DNA of 64,000 nucleotides. It comes from Marinobacter sp. HL-58. Lineage in GTDB: Bacteria > Pseudomonadota > Gammaproteobacteria > Pseudomonadales > Oleiphilaceae. This document shows, one piece after another, positions 43,679 to 52,026 of the stretch (positions are counted from its first letter, which is position 1; each line of letters opens with the position of its first letter). The translations under genes and the position numbers were made by a program. The stretch spans positions 310,001-374,000 of the forward strand of contig NZ_LIHP01000016.1 of NCBI RefSeq assembly GCF_001314605.1. Direction: 5' to 3'. The notes beneath the pieces are model-generated. The model saw only the letters and a program-made list of their open reading frames with translations. It did no database searches and had not been told where the DNA came from.

Positions 43679-44476
43679 CTACCAGAGCATGACAAGAAGC
43701 AGAACGCCAAGAATCATCCGGTAGATCACAAACGGCATAAGCCCCAGACGCTCAAGGAATTTCAGGAACAGGTGAATACAGATAACCGCACTGACAAAGG
43801 ACAATGCGGCACCCAGCGCGATAGCGGTCCAGTCAGTTGCGCCCCCCTGCTCCACCAGCTCGAGAGTCTTCAATAAACCGGCGGCAAGAATCAGCGGGAT
43901 GGAGAGCAGGAAAGAAAAACGCGCGGCTGCTTCGCGCCCGAATCCCAGAAACAGGGCAGCCGTAATTGTGATACCGGAACGGGAGGTACCCGGAATCAGT
44001 GCCAGCGCCTGGGCGACTCCGATAATCATTGCGTCCTTCATGGTCAGGGATGGCAACTCGCGGACGCGGCGTCCGACAGCATCCGACCACCAGAGCACAA
44101 GCCCAAAACCGATGGTGGAGGCGGCGATAACCAGCCCGGAGCGCAGGGAGGACTCAATAAAGTCGTTCAGCAACAGCCCTGCCAGACCAGCCGGCACCGT
44201 ACCAGCGATGACAGCCCAGGCAAGCCCGCTGTCCTGCCCTACCCGCCCCCGCGCCGTGTCGCCGGCCCAGGCGACGGTGAGCCTGCACACCTCCATGCGA
44301 AAATACCAGATGACCGCGGCCAGCGTGCCCACATGGACCGCCACATCAAAAGCCAGACCCTGATCCGGCCAGCCCAGTATCTGTGATGGTAGAATCAGGT
44401 GCGCGGAGCTGCTGATAGGAAGAAATTCCGTCAGCCCCTGAATAATGGCCAAAACAATAATGTGCCACAGTTCCAT
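43679..44476 (-). CDS. uppP: Undecaprenyl-diphosphatase
   Basis: A 265-residue polytopic membrane enzyme of the BacA/UppP family, which recycles undecaprenyl diphosphate for cell wall synthesis. Signature motifs are GLTEFLPISSSAHLIL near the start and ALIPGTSRSGITITAA further on. About eight hydrophobic segments are seen. It follows tsaB by 35 bases on the same strand, though the two have no functional tie. Confidence 0.95.
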   Translation of the reverse strand: MELWHIIVLAIIQGLTEFLPISSSAHLILPSQILGWPDQGLAFDVAVHVGTLAAVIWYFRMEVCRLTVAWAGDTARGRVGQDSGLAWAVIAGTVPAGLAGLLLNDFIESSLRSGLVIAASTIGFGLVLWWSDAVGRRVRELPSLTMKDAMIIGVAQALALIPGTSRSGITITAALFLGFGREAAARFSFLLSIPLILAAGLLKTLELVEQGGATDWTAIALGAALSFVSAVICIHLFLKFLERLGLMPFVIYRMILGVLLLVMLW

Positions 44477-44511
44477 GGGCAGAGTTTCCGTCTTGATAAC
44501 AGGGAAGGTAG

Positions 44512-45207
44512 TCAGCGGCCGGGGAGCTTCTTCCAGGCCACTTCATCACGAATATAGACCGGCTGGGCCTCAGCGGCAGATACACCGGCGCCCTCGCGAA
44601 ACGCCGTTGCCGCCAGTTCCGCCACTCTGGAAGCCCGGGGAACCAGGGTTTCGTCGATGGCCGTCATGGCATCCACAACCTCAGCCGGGAAGCTTTCCCG
44701 CAGGGCCCAGCCCTGACCGGCGCCAGACCAGCGGGTGATTCCGGAGGCCAGCTCAACCGAGCCCGGTGCACAAACCCGTTCGTCACCGACCAGTTGCGGC
44801 TGGCCAGCCCGGCATACATAGCAGGCCCAGTAAAGCTCGCCCATACGGGCGTCGAAAGCCACTGCAATACCGTCGCCTTCTGCCAGGGAATGACGGGCAA
44901 TGGCATCCGCTGCAACCGCTGCCAGGGACGATACCGGCACAACCGGCACATCCAGGCCATAGGCCAGGCCCTGAACAACCCCCGTGGCGATCCGAAGGCC
45001 GGTGAAAGAGCCCGGACCACAGGCGAAGGCCAGACAATCCAGTGCAGCCGGCGCCAGGCCCTGTTCCGAAAGCAGCTCGCGGACCATTGGCATCAGCAGT
45101 CGCGTGTGCCCACGGGGAGCAATCTCGAACCGCTCAGTTACGCTACCATCAACGAGAAGGGCTGCCGAGCAGCCCTCCGACGAGGTGTCCAGTGCCAGTA
45201 ATTTCAC
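44512..45207 (-). CDS. tsaB: tRNA threonylcarbamoyladenosine biosynthesis protein TsaB
   Basis: A 231-residue actin-like ASKHA protein that partners with TsaD in t6A37 synthesis. Typical motifs are LLALDTSSEGCSAALL at the N-terminus and FACGPGSFTGLRIATGVVQGLA. It likely starts with GTG at 45207, with GAAG upstream. It is four bases after adk and upstream of uppP. Confidence 0.93.
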   Translation of the reverse strand: MKLLALDTSSEGCSAALLVDGSVTERFEIAPRGHTRLLMPMVRELLSEQGLAPAALDCLAFACGPGSFTGLRIATGVVQGLAYGLDVPVVPVSSLAAVAADAIARHSLAEGDGIAVAFDARMGELYWACYVCRAGQPQLVGDERVCAPGSVELASGITRWSGAGQGWALRESFPAEVVDAMTAIDETLVPRASRVAELAATAFREGAGVSAAEAQPVYIRDEVAWKKLPGR

Positions 45208-45211
45208 GTCG

Positions 45212-45886
<675 letters not shown>

Positions 45887-45898
45887 TCATTATCATTT

Positions 45899-45935
45899 GA
45901 AAAGCTGTGGCAAAACCCCGCGGCTTTGCGACAGC
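45899..45935 (-). terminator. Candidate rho-independent terminator between the HDOD gene and adk
   Basis: An imperfect hairpin (GCTGT/ACAGC ends with GCAAA/TTTTGC inside and a GC core) is followed on the minus strand by TTTTC. It lies 135 bases past the HDOD-fusion stop and just before adk. A second hairpin, GGTTACA-N6-TGTAACC at 46033-46052, directly follows the same stop but has no T tract. Confidence 0.5.
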
Positions 45936-46069
45936 CTCTCGCCGGCTGCAGTCTGGCGGACCACGCCGAAGTTGGCGCATTATACGAACTCAGCCACATC
46001 ATAGAAAGTGGACCTCCGTAGCATGCACCAAGAGGTTACATCAGGCTGTAACCGGCAACCATGCGCGGG

Positions 46070-47440
46070 TCAGGATGACAGGGAAAGTGCCAGTGCGTCC
46101 AGATCTCCGGAAACCTTGTCGATCTCTTCACTGAGAAGGTTGATATCAAAATCTGTAAGCCCGAGAGGAGACGCCAGCGCACTCAGGTCGTCCGGGTTGA
46201 ACTCGTCTCCGATACCTTTTTCCTTGAGCAGGCCATTGGCAAGCTGAACCATAAGCACATAGCTTTCATGCTCCCCGTGATAGCCCTGCTGCTGGTGCAT
46301 GCCAGCAGCCTTGACGACAGGGTCCGGCAATTCCCACAGACGGTGCAGAATGCCGCCAATAGCGCCATGACCAACCGCCAGCATCTGCTGGTTGTCGTCG
46401 GCCCCGAATACCTGTTGTTCCAGTGCGTGCATGCTGGCTTCCGGGTTGGCTTCGCGAAGAGCATTCAATTCCTTGAATTCCTGTGGAAACAGGTGGCCAA
46501 TCAACAGCAGGCCAAAGTTGTGCAGCAACCCGCAGAGATAGGCAAGCCCCTTGTCGGAATTGCACTTGGGTGCCATGCGCTGGCACAGGAAAGCGCAATA
46601 CAGTGAATGCCGCCAGAACTGGTCCATTCCCAGCATGCCCTGTCGGGGCACTTCAAAAGCCCGAACCGAGGCAATCCCCAGGGCGATGTGGGCAACACGG
46701 TCAAAGCCCAGAACCCGGGTTACCGCTTCCTGAACGGAATTGATCTGGCCGGGGTAATTGAAGAGCGCCGAACGGGCATATCGCATGATTTGCGCCGTCA
46801 GGCTGGGGTCAAACTCGATCAGCTCAGCCAGTTCCCGGGCGGTGGCCTCTGTGTTGGCAGTCAGCCTGAGTATCCGCAAGGCCAGTGCCGGCATGGGCGG
46901 CAGGCGATACAGTTTCTGGAGCTTATCCGCCACCTCTTCCAGCGTCAGCGCATCCCGCTGGCCGTTATTCTCGCCGCGAATCACCAGGTGCCCCTGGGTC
47001 GCATCGGCCAGAGACCGTGCCAGGGAGGTGCGGTCCAGCTCGAGCAGGGTGTTGTCGGTACCACAGCACATCAGTGCACGGGGGTAACCCAGAACATCTT
47101 CATCCACCAGCACGGGTATGTCGTAGGCACCGCCAATGGGCGGCTGGAATCCCGGGTCGCAGTCGGCGAAAAGGCGCGCGGACTGGCGGGCCGTCAGAGG
47201 CTGGAGGCGCCGACCGGTCAGCTTGTGCACCAGATCCATATCGAGGCTGGTGTTGTAACCGTGAACGGCCATCACAACGCCACTGATATCGATCAACGGC
47301 GTTGCCCGGATAAACTCCTCCTGGGAACGCCCGGATGCCATGACCGCCGCATCAAAATTGAGTACCTGGTCAATGGGCACTTCCTTGTACGCAATCCCCT
47401 GACGGGTCAGAAAACGTTCCAGCCTTGCCGCTAACGCCAC
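46070..47440 (-). CDS. YbaK-like (aminoacyl-tRNA deacylase-type) domain fused to an HDOD domain
   Basis: A 456-residue protein. The first 155 or so residues resemble the YbaK/ProX editing fold (LTRQGIAYKEVP, GVVMAVHGYNTSLDMDLVHKL and DIPVLVDEDVLGYPRALM). Residues about 175-400 are an HDOD signalling domain (LPPMPALALRILRLTAN, MRYARSALF, DRVAHIALGIASVRAF, YLCGLLHNFGLLLIGHLF). The start GTG at 47440 has AGGAG at 7-base spacing. The open frame extends to 47623 through the palindromic repeat, but that part is not a convincing coding sequence. The combination may sense an aminoacyl-tRNA or a related ligand and signal through HDOD; this is inference. Confidence 0.85.
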   Translation of the reverse strand: MALAARLERFLTRQGIAYKEVPIDQVLNFDAAVMASGRSQEEFIRATPLIDISGVVMAVHGYNTSLDMDLVHKLTGRRLQPLTARQSARLFADCDPGFQPPIGGAYDIPVLVDEDVLGYPRALMCCGTDNTLLELDRTSLARSLADATQGHLVIRGENNGQRDALTLEEVADKLQKLYRLPPMPALALRILRLTANTEATARELAELIEFDPSLTAQIMRYARSALFNYPGQINSVQEAVTRVLGFDRVAHIALGIASVRAFEVPRQGMLGMDQFWRHSLYCAFLCQRMAPKCNSDKGLAYLCGLLHNFGLLLIGHLFPQEFKELNALREANPEASMHALEQQVFGADDNQQMLAVGHGAIGGILHRLWELPDPVVKAAGMHQQQGYHGEHESYVLMVQLANGLLKEKGIGDEFNPDDLSALASPLGLTDFDINLLSEEIDKVSGDLDALALSLSS

Positions 47441-47520
47441 GGCGTTACTCCTGTTATTTTGTTTACTTGCCCGCTTTCTCAGCGGCTTATTACGGATATG
47501 TTTACTCGACAGTCCGGGGT

Positions 47521-47624
47521 CATGTGGGGTGATGGGCCCCAGGACTGTCTTTGGCCATGGATGGCCAAAGTCAAGCGCACATGGATGTGCTCGTAGCGTG
47601 TCCTGGGGCCCATTGCCCCACATG
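47521..47624. repeat. Long palindromic repeat, copy D (23 of 25 arm pairs)
   Basis: Arms at 47521-47545 and 47600-47624 pair at 23 of 25 positions. Between them on the plus strand are GGCCATGGATGGCC, then CACATGGATGTG, then AGCGT before the right arm, the same order as copy C. The arms are unlike those of copies A-C. It sits between ppc and the HDOD-fusion gene, 11 bases past the ppc stop codon, and is the only copy outside the fatty-acid cluster. Confidence 0.85.
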
Positions 47625-47635
47625 GCCTTGCACCG

Positions 47636-50281
47636 CTATCCAGTATTTCGCATACCCGCGGAAATACCCGCCATGGTAACCTTCAATGCGCGCTCCACCA
47701 TTTCGGGGACTTCTCCCTTGCCTTCGCTTTCGCGGTCGCGCTTAAGCAGTTCCGCCTGCAGATAGTGTAGCGGATCTGTGTAGGGATTACGTACACGCAT
47801 GGAATGGGCAAAAACCGGTTCCTGCTCCAGCAGCATCTCCTGCTGTTTCAGCTCCAGCAGATTCCGGATACAACCCTGCAGACGCTCCCGCAGGCTTTTA
47901 CCCAATTCCAGCAACTCTGGGTCTTCCACCAGAGTCTGCTCATAGTAACTGGCGATTCGCAGGTCGGATTTTGCCAGTACCATCTCCAGCATATCCACAT
48001 AGGTTTTGAAGAAGGGCCATTGTTGCATCATTTCCCGCAGCACCGGCACCTTGTCATTACGGAAGGCTTCTTCCAGGGCAACATCGCTGCCCAGCCAACT
48101 GGGCAGCATCATGCGCATCTGGGTCCAGGCGAAGATCCAGGGGATGGCCCGCAGGCTTTCGACACCACCGCCGGGTTTCCGGCGTGCAGGGCGGCTACCC
48201 AGGGCCAGTTTGCCCAGCGCCTGCTCGGGGGTAACCTGACGGAAATAGGGAACGAAGTCGGGATTTTCCCGAACTACATCGCGGTAGGCTTTCAGGGACC
48301 TTTCGGTGAGCCAGTCCATGACCTCCCGCCACTCCGGTTCGGGACTGCGGGGCGGCGCCAGCGTCGCTTCTATCACCGCCGTGGTGTAGAGCGTCAGGCT
48401 CTGCTCCGCCAGCCGGGGCAGGCCGAATTTGAAACGGATCATCTCGCCCTGCTCGGTAATGCGGAAGCTGCCGTTGACCGACCCCGGTGGCTGGGACAGG
48501 ATTGCCCGGTTGGCAGGGCCGCCACCACGGCCGACGGTGCCGCCACGGCCATGAAACAGCGTCAGATGAACACCATGGTCACTGGCAACCTGTGTCAGCT
48601 GTTCCTGAGCCTGATACTGGGCCCAGGCGGCCATCATCTGGCCGGCGTCCTTGGAAGAATCGGAGTAACCGATCATGACTTCCTGGCGGCCTTCACAGTA
48701 GTCCCGGTACCAGTCCACGTTATACAGCGCAGCCATGCTGTCCGGTGCCCCGCGCAGGTCGTCGAGGGTTTCGAACAGAGGCACCACCCGCATCGGGTTT
48801 GCCATGCCGGCTTCCCGCAGCAACAGAATGACATTCAGTACGTCCGAGGGTTTGCTGGCCATGGAAATAACGTAGGAACCCAGGGCCTCGGGTGTCTGTT
48901 GCGCCACAACTTCACAGGTGGCCAGTACTTCCGCGACCTCGTCCGATGGCCGCCAGTTCCTGGGCACCAGGGGGCGACGGCCCTTGAGCTCGCGTACCAG
49001 GAAATCCTGGCGCTCCTGTTCTGACCAGGACAGGTAATCACCCATTCCCAGGTATTCCACCATCTCGGCAACCGCTGAGGCATGGCGGGCGGCTTCCTGG
49101 CGGATGTCCAGGCGGATCAGCGGCAGGCCGAAAGTATGGGCGCGGCGTATGGTATCCAGCAGCGGCCCGTTGGCGATGGTTTCCAGCCCACAATCGACCA
49201 GTGAGCGATAACACAGCTCCAGCGGGCCGGTGAAATCCTCGTTGGCAAACAGGATGTCGGAGCTGTCCACCGGCTCACCGGCGACACTGGCCTCGGCCCA
49301 GTCCCGGGTTTTGATCAGTTTTTCACGCAGTCCCGCCAACACCATGCGGTAGGGCTCGCGGGAATCCCCGGTGACGGCCCGCAACTCATCACTGGCCTGC
49401 CACATGGAAAGCTCGGCACGCAGAGCCTGGATATCCCGCAGGTACAGATCGGCGGCCATCCACCGGCCAAGCAGGAACACTTTGCGGGTCACTTCATGGG
49501 TAACATTGGGGTTGCCGTCCCGGTCTCCCCCCATCCAGGACGCAATACGGATCGGTGATGCGTTCAGGGGCAGGCCCTTGCCGGTGGCCTCGGAAAGCGA
49601 CAGGTCGAGGCTTCGCAGGAAACGGGGCAGCGCCTCCCAGAGACTGTTCTCGATAACGGCAAACCCCCACTTGGCTTCGTCCACCGCAGTAGGGCGTTCG
49701 TGCCGGATTTCATCGGTATGCCAGGCTTCGGTCACCAGCTGGCTCAGCCGGTCAACGATTTCGTCGCGCTCTGCCGGTAACAGGTCATCATGATCCAGAC
49801 GGGCCAGGCAGTCCGACATCTCGTCGTATTTCATGATAAGTGTCCGACGCGCCACCTCTGTGGGGTGCGCCGTCAGTACATATTCAATGCGCAGATCAGC
49901 CACCCGCCGGTGCAGTTCCTCCGCACTGACACCCCCGTTCTTCAGACGGCTGAACACATCACCGAGGGATTCCACCATAAGGTCTGACTGGTGGCCGCGC
50001 TTGCGGCGAATGCCATGGTACTGCTCGGCCAGGTTGGCGAGGTTGAGAAACTGGTTAAAGGCTCGGGTTACCGGCAGCAACTCGTCATCACTGAGCTTGC
50101 CCAGCAGGTTGACCAGGCGCTGGCCGGAGCCGCTTTCCTGGCGACGGTCCGCCTTGGCGGCGGCGCGCACTTCTTCAATCAGCTCGTAACAGTCCTGGCC
50201 TGGGTGGCGCCGGATACTCTGTCCCAGCAACTCACCCAGCATGCGAACGTTTTCTCGGAGTTCGGGGTGTAGCTCGGTCAC
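47636..50281 (-). CDS. ppc: Phosphoenolpyruvate carboxylase
   Basis: An 881-residue enzyme forming oxaloacetate from phosphoenolpyruvate and bicarbonate to refill the TCA cycle. Diagnostic motifs are YVLTAHPTEVARRT (catalytic His), GYSDSSKDAGQMMA (Lys), FHGRGGTVGRGGGPANRA and the terminal GISAGMRNTG. It starts at a GTG at 50281 preceded by AAAGGA. It is divergent from the small gene at 50383. Confidence 0.97.
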   Translation of the reverse strand: MTELHPELRENVRMLGELLGQSIRRHPGQDCYELIEEVRAAAKADRRQESGSGQRLVNLLGKLSDDELLPVTRAFNQFLNLANLAEQYHGIRRKRGHQSDLMVESLGDVFSRLKNGGVSAEELHRRVADLRIEYVLTAHPTEVARRTLIMKYDEMSDCLARLDHDDLLPAERDEIVDRLSQLVTEAWHTDEIRHERPTAVDEAKWGFAVIENSLWEALPRFLRSLDLSLSEATGKGLPLNASPIRIASWMGGDRDGNPNVTHEVTRKVFLLGRWMAADLYLRDIQALRAELSMWQASDELRAVTGDSREPYRMVLAGLREKLIKTRDWAEASVAGEPVDSSDILFANEDFTGPLELCYRSLVDCGLETIANGPLLDTIRRAHTFGLPLIRLDIRQEAARHASAVAEMVEYLGMGDYLSWSEQERQDFLVRELKGRRPLVPRNWRPSDEVAEVLATCEVVAQQTPEALGSYVISMASKPSDVLNVILLLREAGMANPMRVVPLFETLDDLRGAPDSMAALYNVDWYRDYCEGRQEVMIGYSDSSKDAGQMMAAWAQYQAQEQLTQVASDHGVHLTLFHGRGGTVGRGGGPANRAILSQPPGSVNGSFRITEQGEMIRFKFGLPRLAEQSLTLYTTAVIEATLAPPRSPEPEWREVMDWLTERSLKAYRDVVRENPDFVPYFRQVTPEQALGKLALGSRPARRKPGGGVESLRAIPWIFAWTQMRMMLPSWLGSDVALEEAFRNDKVPVLREMMQQWPFFKTYVDMLEMVLAKSDLRIASYYEQTLVEDPELLELGKSLRERLQGCIRNLLELKQQEMLLEQEPVFAHSMRVRNPYTDPLHYLQAELLKRDRESEGKGEVPEMVERALKVTMAGISAGMRNTG

Positions 50282-50298
50282 ATTGACGTCCTTTTAAA

Positions 50299-50328
50299 TT
50301 GACGGAGGCGAAGTAAACTGACGATACT
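50299..50328 (+). promoter_or_regulatory. Candidate sigma-70 promoter of the small gene at 50383
   Basis: TTGACG and GATACT are separated by 18 bases, 55 bases before the start codon. Downstream of them is the perfect 8-bp inverted repeat CTTAAATC (50336-50343) and GATTTAAG (50353-50360), well placed as an operator or a 5' UTR hairpin. This is a pattern call without further support. Confidence 0.4.
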
Positions 50329-50382
50329 ATTTACTCTTAAATCCTTTCTAACGATTTAAGCCTGTGGCCGCAAGGAGTATTC

Positions 50383-50616
50383 ATGAAAGTAACCGATCTG
50401 CCCAAACACTGGGAAGGCAAAAAAGAACCTGTTGAGCGGAGCCACGATTACAACCTCCGCCTGCCTCTGGAAGATGCCGCGCGTATCGCTGCGCTGGCCG
50501 AACTATACCCGGACCGTTCCGAAAGCGATATTCTGAACGACATGATCGGAGCTGCCCTGGACGACCTGGTCAGGCTGAGTCCATTGAAGGACAAACTGGA
50601 AGGCAAGGAAAAGTAA
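50383..50616 (+). CDS. Small conserved protein, paralogue of the 50696-51040 product
   Basis: A 77-residue soluble protein starting at 50383 with AAGGAG upstream. It begins MKVTDLPKHW and contains RIAALAELYPDRSESDILNDMIGAALDDL with a ribbon-helix-helix-like helical feel, but I do not recognise a named family. The facing gene on the other strand encodes MKxxDLxxxW, LAALYPxxSxxDLMRDLISAALDEL in the same order, so the two are related. It is divergent from ppc. Function unknown. Confidence 0.7.
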   Translation: MKVTDLPKHWEGKKEPVERSHDYNLRLPLEDAARIAALAELYPDRSESDILNDMIGAALDDLVRLSPLKDKLEGKEK

Positions 50617-50634
50617 CAGGGGGCAGTTTACTGA

Positions 50635-50698
50635 GGGGTGGCTGAAACCACCCCGTGATTATTGCAGGTTTTCTGTGATCAGGCCGCTGGCCTGATCA
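50635..50698. terminator. Two hairpins between convergent small genes
   Basis: GGGGTGG-N6-CCACCCC (50635-50654) is a strong stem 18 bases after the first small gene. The perfect palindrome TGATCAGGCC-GCT-GGCCTGATCA (50676-50698) covers the stop codon of the facing gene. Neither has a proper T tract, so terminator function is moderate; the second could also be a protein-binding site. Confidence 0.5.
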
Positions 50699-51040
50699 GG
50701 CAACCGACTCGAGCTGTCGCGCCTTGAGCTTCTGGATATGCTTCTGGCTCAGGCTGATGAAGCGCGGTGTCATACCCTTGTCTTCATAGATCTCAAAGCC
50801 GTCCTCATCGAATGCCACCACCTTCGAACCCTGAACATAGGGGAAGCTGGTTTCCAGTTCGTCAAGGGCGGCGGAGATGAGATCCCGCATGAGATCCTGG
50901 GACGACTTCATCGGATATAGAGCGGCCAGTTTCTCCAGTCGCTTGTGATGCTGGTCAGAAAGATTGGCAAAATACGCATCACGGGTCAGCCGACCACGCG
51001 CATGCTTGTCCCAGTAGTTGACCAGATCTTTGATTTTCAT
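50696..51040 (-). CDS. Small conserved protein with paralogue at 50383
   Basis: A 114-residue soluble protein: first half MKIKDLVNYWDKHARGRLT, LAALYPMKSSQDLMRDLISAALDELE; second half a distinct tail (KVVAFDEDGFEIYEDKGMTPRF, then a basic helix QKHIQKLKARQLE). The start at 51040 is chosen because the paralogue begins with the same MK-x2-DL motif and GAGTGAAGG lies before it. It ends within a palindrome shared with the facing gene. No known domain can be named with confidence. Confidence 0.7.
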   Translation of the reverse strand: MKIKDLVNYWDKHARGRLTRDAYFANLSDQHHKRLEKLAALYPMKSSQDLMRDLISAALDELETSFPYVQGSKVVAFDEDGFEIYEDKGMTPRFISLSQKHIQKLKARQLESVA

Positions 51041-51168
51041 GGTGCCTTCACTCCTGCATCTTCTTGGTGGCCCACGGGATGCACAAAAGGTGTGCACCCG
51101 TAACCGGAAGTGTAGACGAAGCAACCGCACCAGGGGCGGAATTATTGGTAACGGATTGTACTTATCCG

Positions 51169-52026
51169 TTACTTTTTCCGCTGTTTTTCAACTCCCTTGA
51201 CGGTTTGCCAGACGGCATCCAGTGCCTCAAGTGACTCACCATCCAGATCACGGCCTTCGCGTTCGAGGTGTTCCTCAATAGCACGGAATCGTGTCTCGAA
51301 CTTGTGATTGGTGCTGTTGAGGGCCTGCTCGGTATTAACCTTCATGAACCGTGCCAGATTCACGCAGACAAACAGCAGGTCCCCCAGCTCATCCTCGACG
51401 GCGTCCACCGGACCTGCCCCGGAGCGCGCGTCATGCCAGGCTTCTTTCAGTTCATCGATTTCTTCATGAAGCTTGTCGAACACGGGTTCAATGTCCGGCC
51501 AGTCAAAGCCGTGACTGGCCGCCCTGCGCTGAAGTTTCTCAGCACGCACCATTGCGGGGAGTGTCCGGGCGATACCGTCTAACCGGCTGGCGGCACCCGG
51601 GTCTGATGACTTGTCCGGTTGGGCTGCCCGCTCCTGCGCCTTGATACGCTCCCAACTGGCCTTGATCTCGGCTTCCCCGGGACGGTTATCCGGGTCCACC
51701 CGGCTTTCCAGGGTGCCATCCGGAAACACATGGGGGTGGCGGCGGACCAGTTTACGAACCAGGTTGTCCACCACCGAGTCAAAATCAAAGTGGTTCTGCT
51801 CTTTTCCCATCTGGCTGTAGAAAATCACCTGGAACAGGAGGTCTCCCAGCTCATCCTCAAGGTGGGGATAGTCTTCCCTGTCAATGGCATCGGCAACCTC
51901 GTACGCCTCTTCCAGTGTGTGCGGCACGATCGTTTTGAAGGTCTGGCGGGTGTCCCACGGACACCCGGTGTCCGGGTCCCGCAGCCGCGCCATCAGGGTT
52001 TTCAGGTCGTCGATGGTATAGCTCAT
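51169..52026 (-). CDS. mazG: Nucleoside triphosphate pyrophosphohydrolase MazG
   Basis: A 285-residue tandem MazG protein that hydrolyses NTPs and can lower ppGpp. The first domain has CPWD, TLEEAYEVADAI and LEDELGDLLFQVIFYS; the second has EIDELKEAW and VEDELGDLLFVCVNLAR, both with the EExxE/ExxD metal sites. Its start overlaps the relA stop by four bases (ATGA), coupling it to the alarmone synthase. Confidence 0.95.
   Translation of the reverse strand: MSYTIDDLKTLMARLRDPDTGCPWDTRQTFKTIVPHTLEEAYEVADAIDREDYPHLEDELGDLLFQVIFYSQMGKEQNHFDFDSVVDNLVRKLVRRHPHVFPDGTLESRVDPDNRPGEAEIKASWERIKAQERAAQPDKSSDPGAASRLDGIARTLPAMVRAEKLQRRAASHGFDWPDIEPVFDKLHEEIDELKEAWHDARSGAGPVDAVEDELGDLLFVCVNLARFMKVNTEQALNSTNHKFETRFRAIEEHLEREGRDLDGESLEALDAVWQTVKGVEKQRKK

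Noticed and set aside
47441..47623. N-terminal extension of the HDOD-fusion protein through the palindromic repeat
   Set aside because: A GTG with a good ribosome site at 47440 begins the domain; the extension is repeat-derived and lacks conservation signs.
47804..49024. 406-codon plus-strand open frame inside ppc
   Set aside because: It is a shadow of the well-conserved PEP carboxylase sequence.
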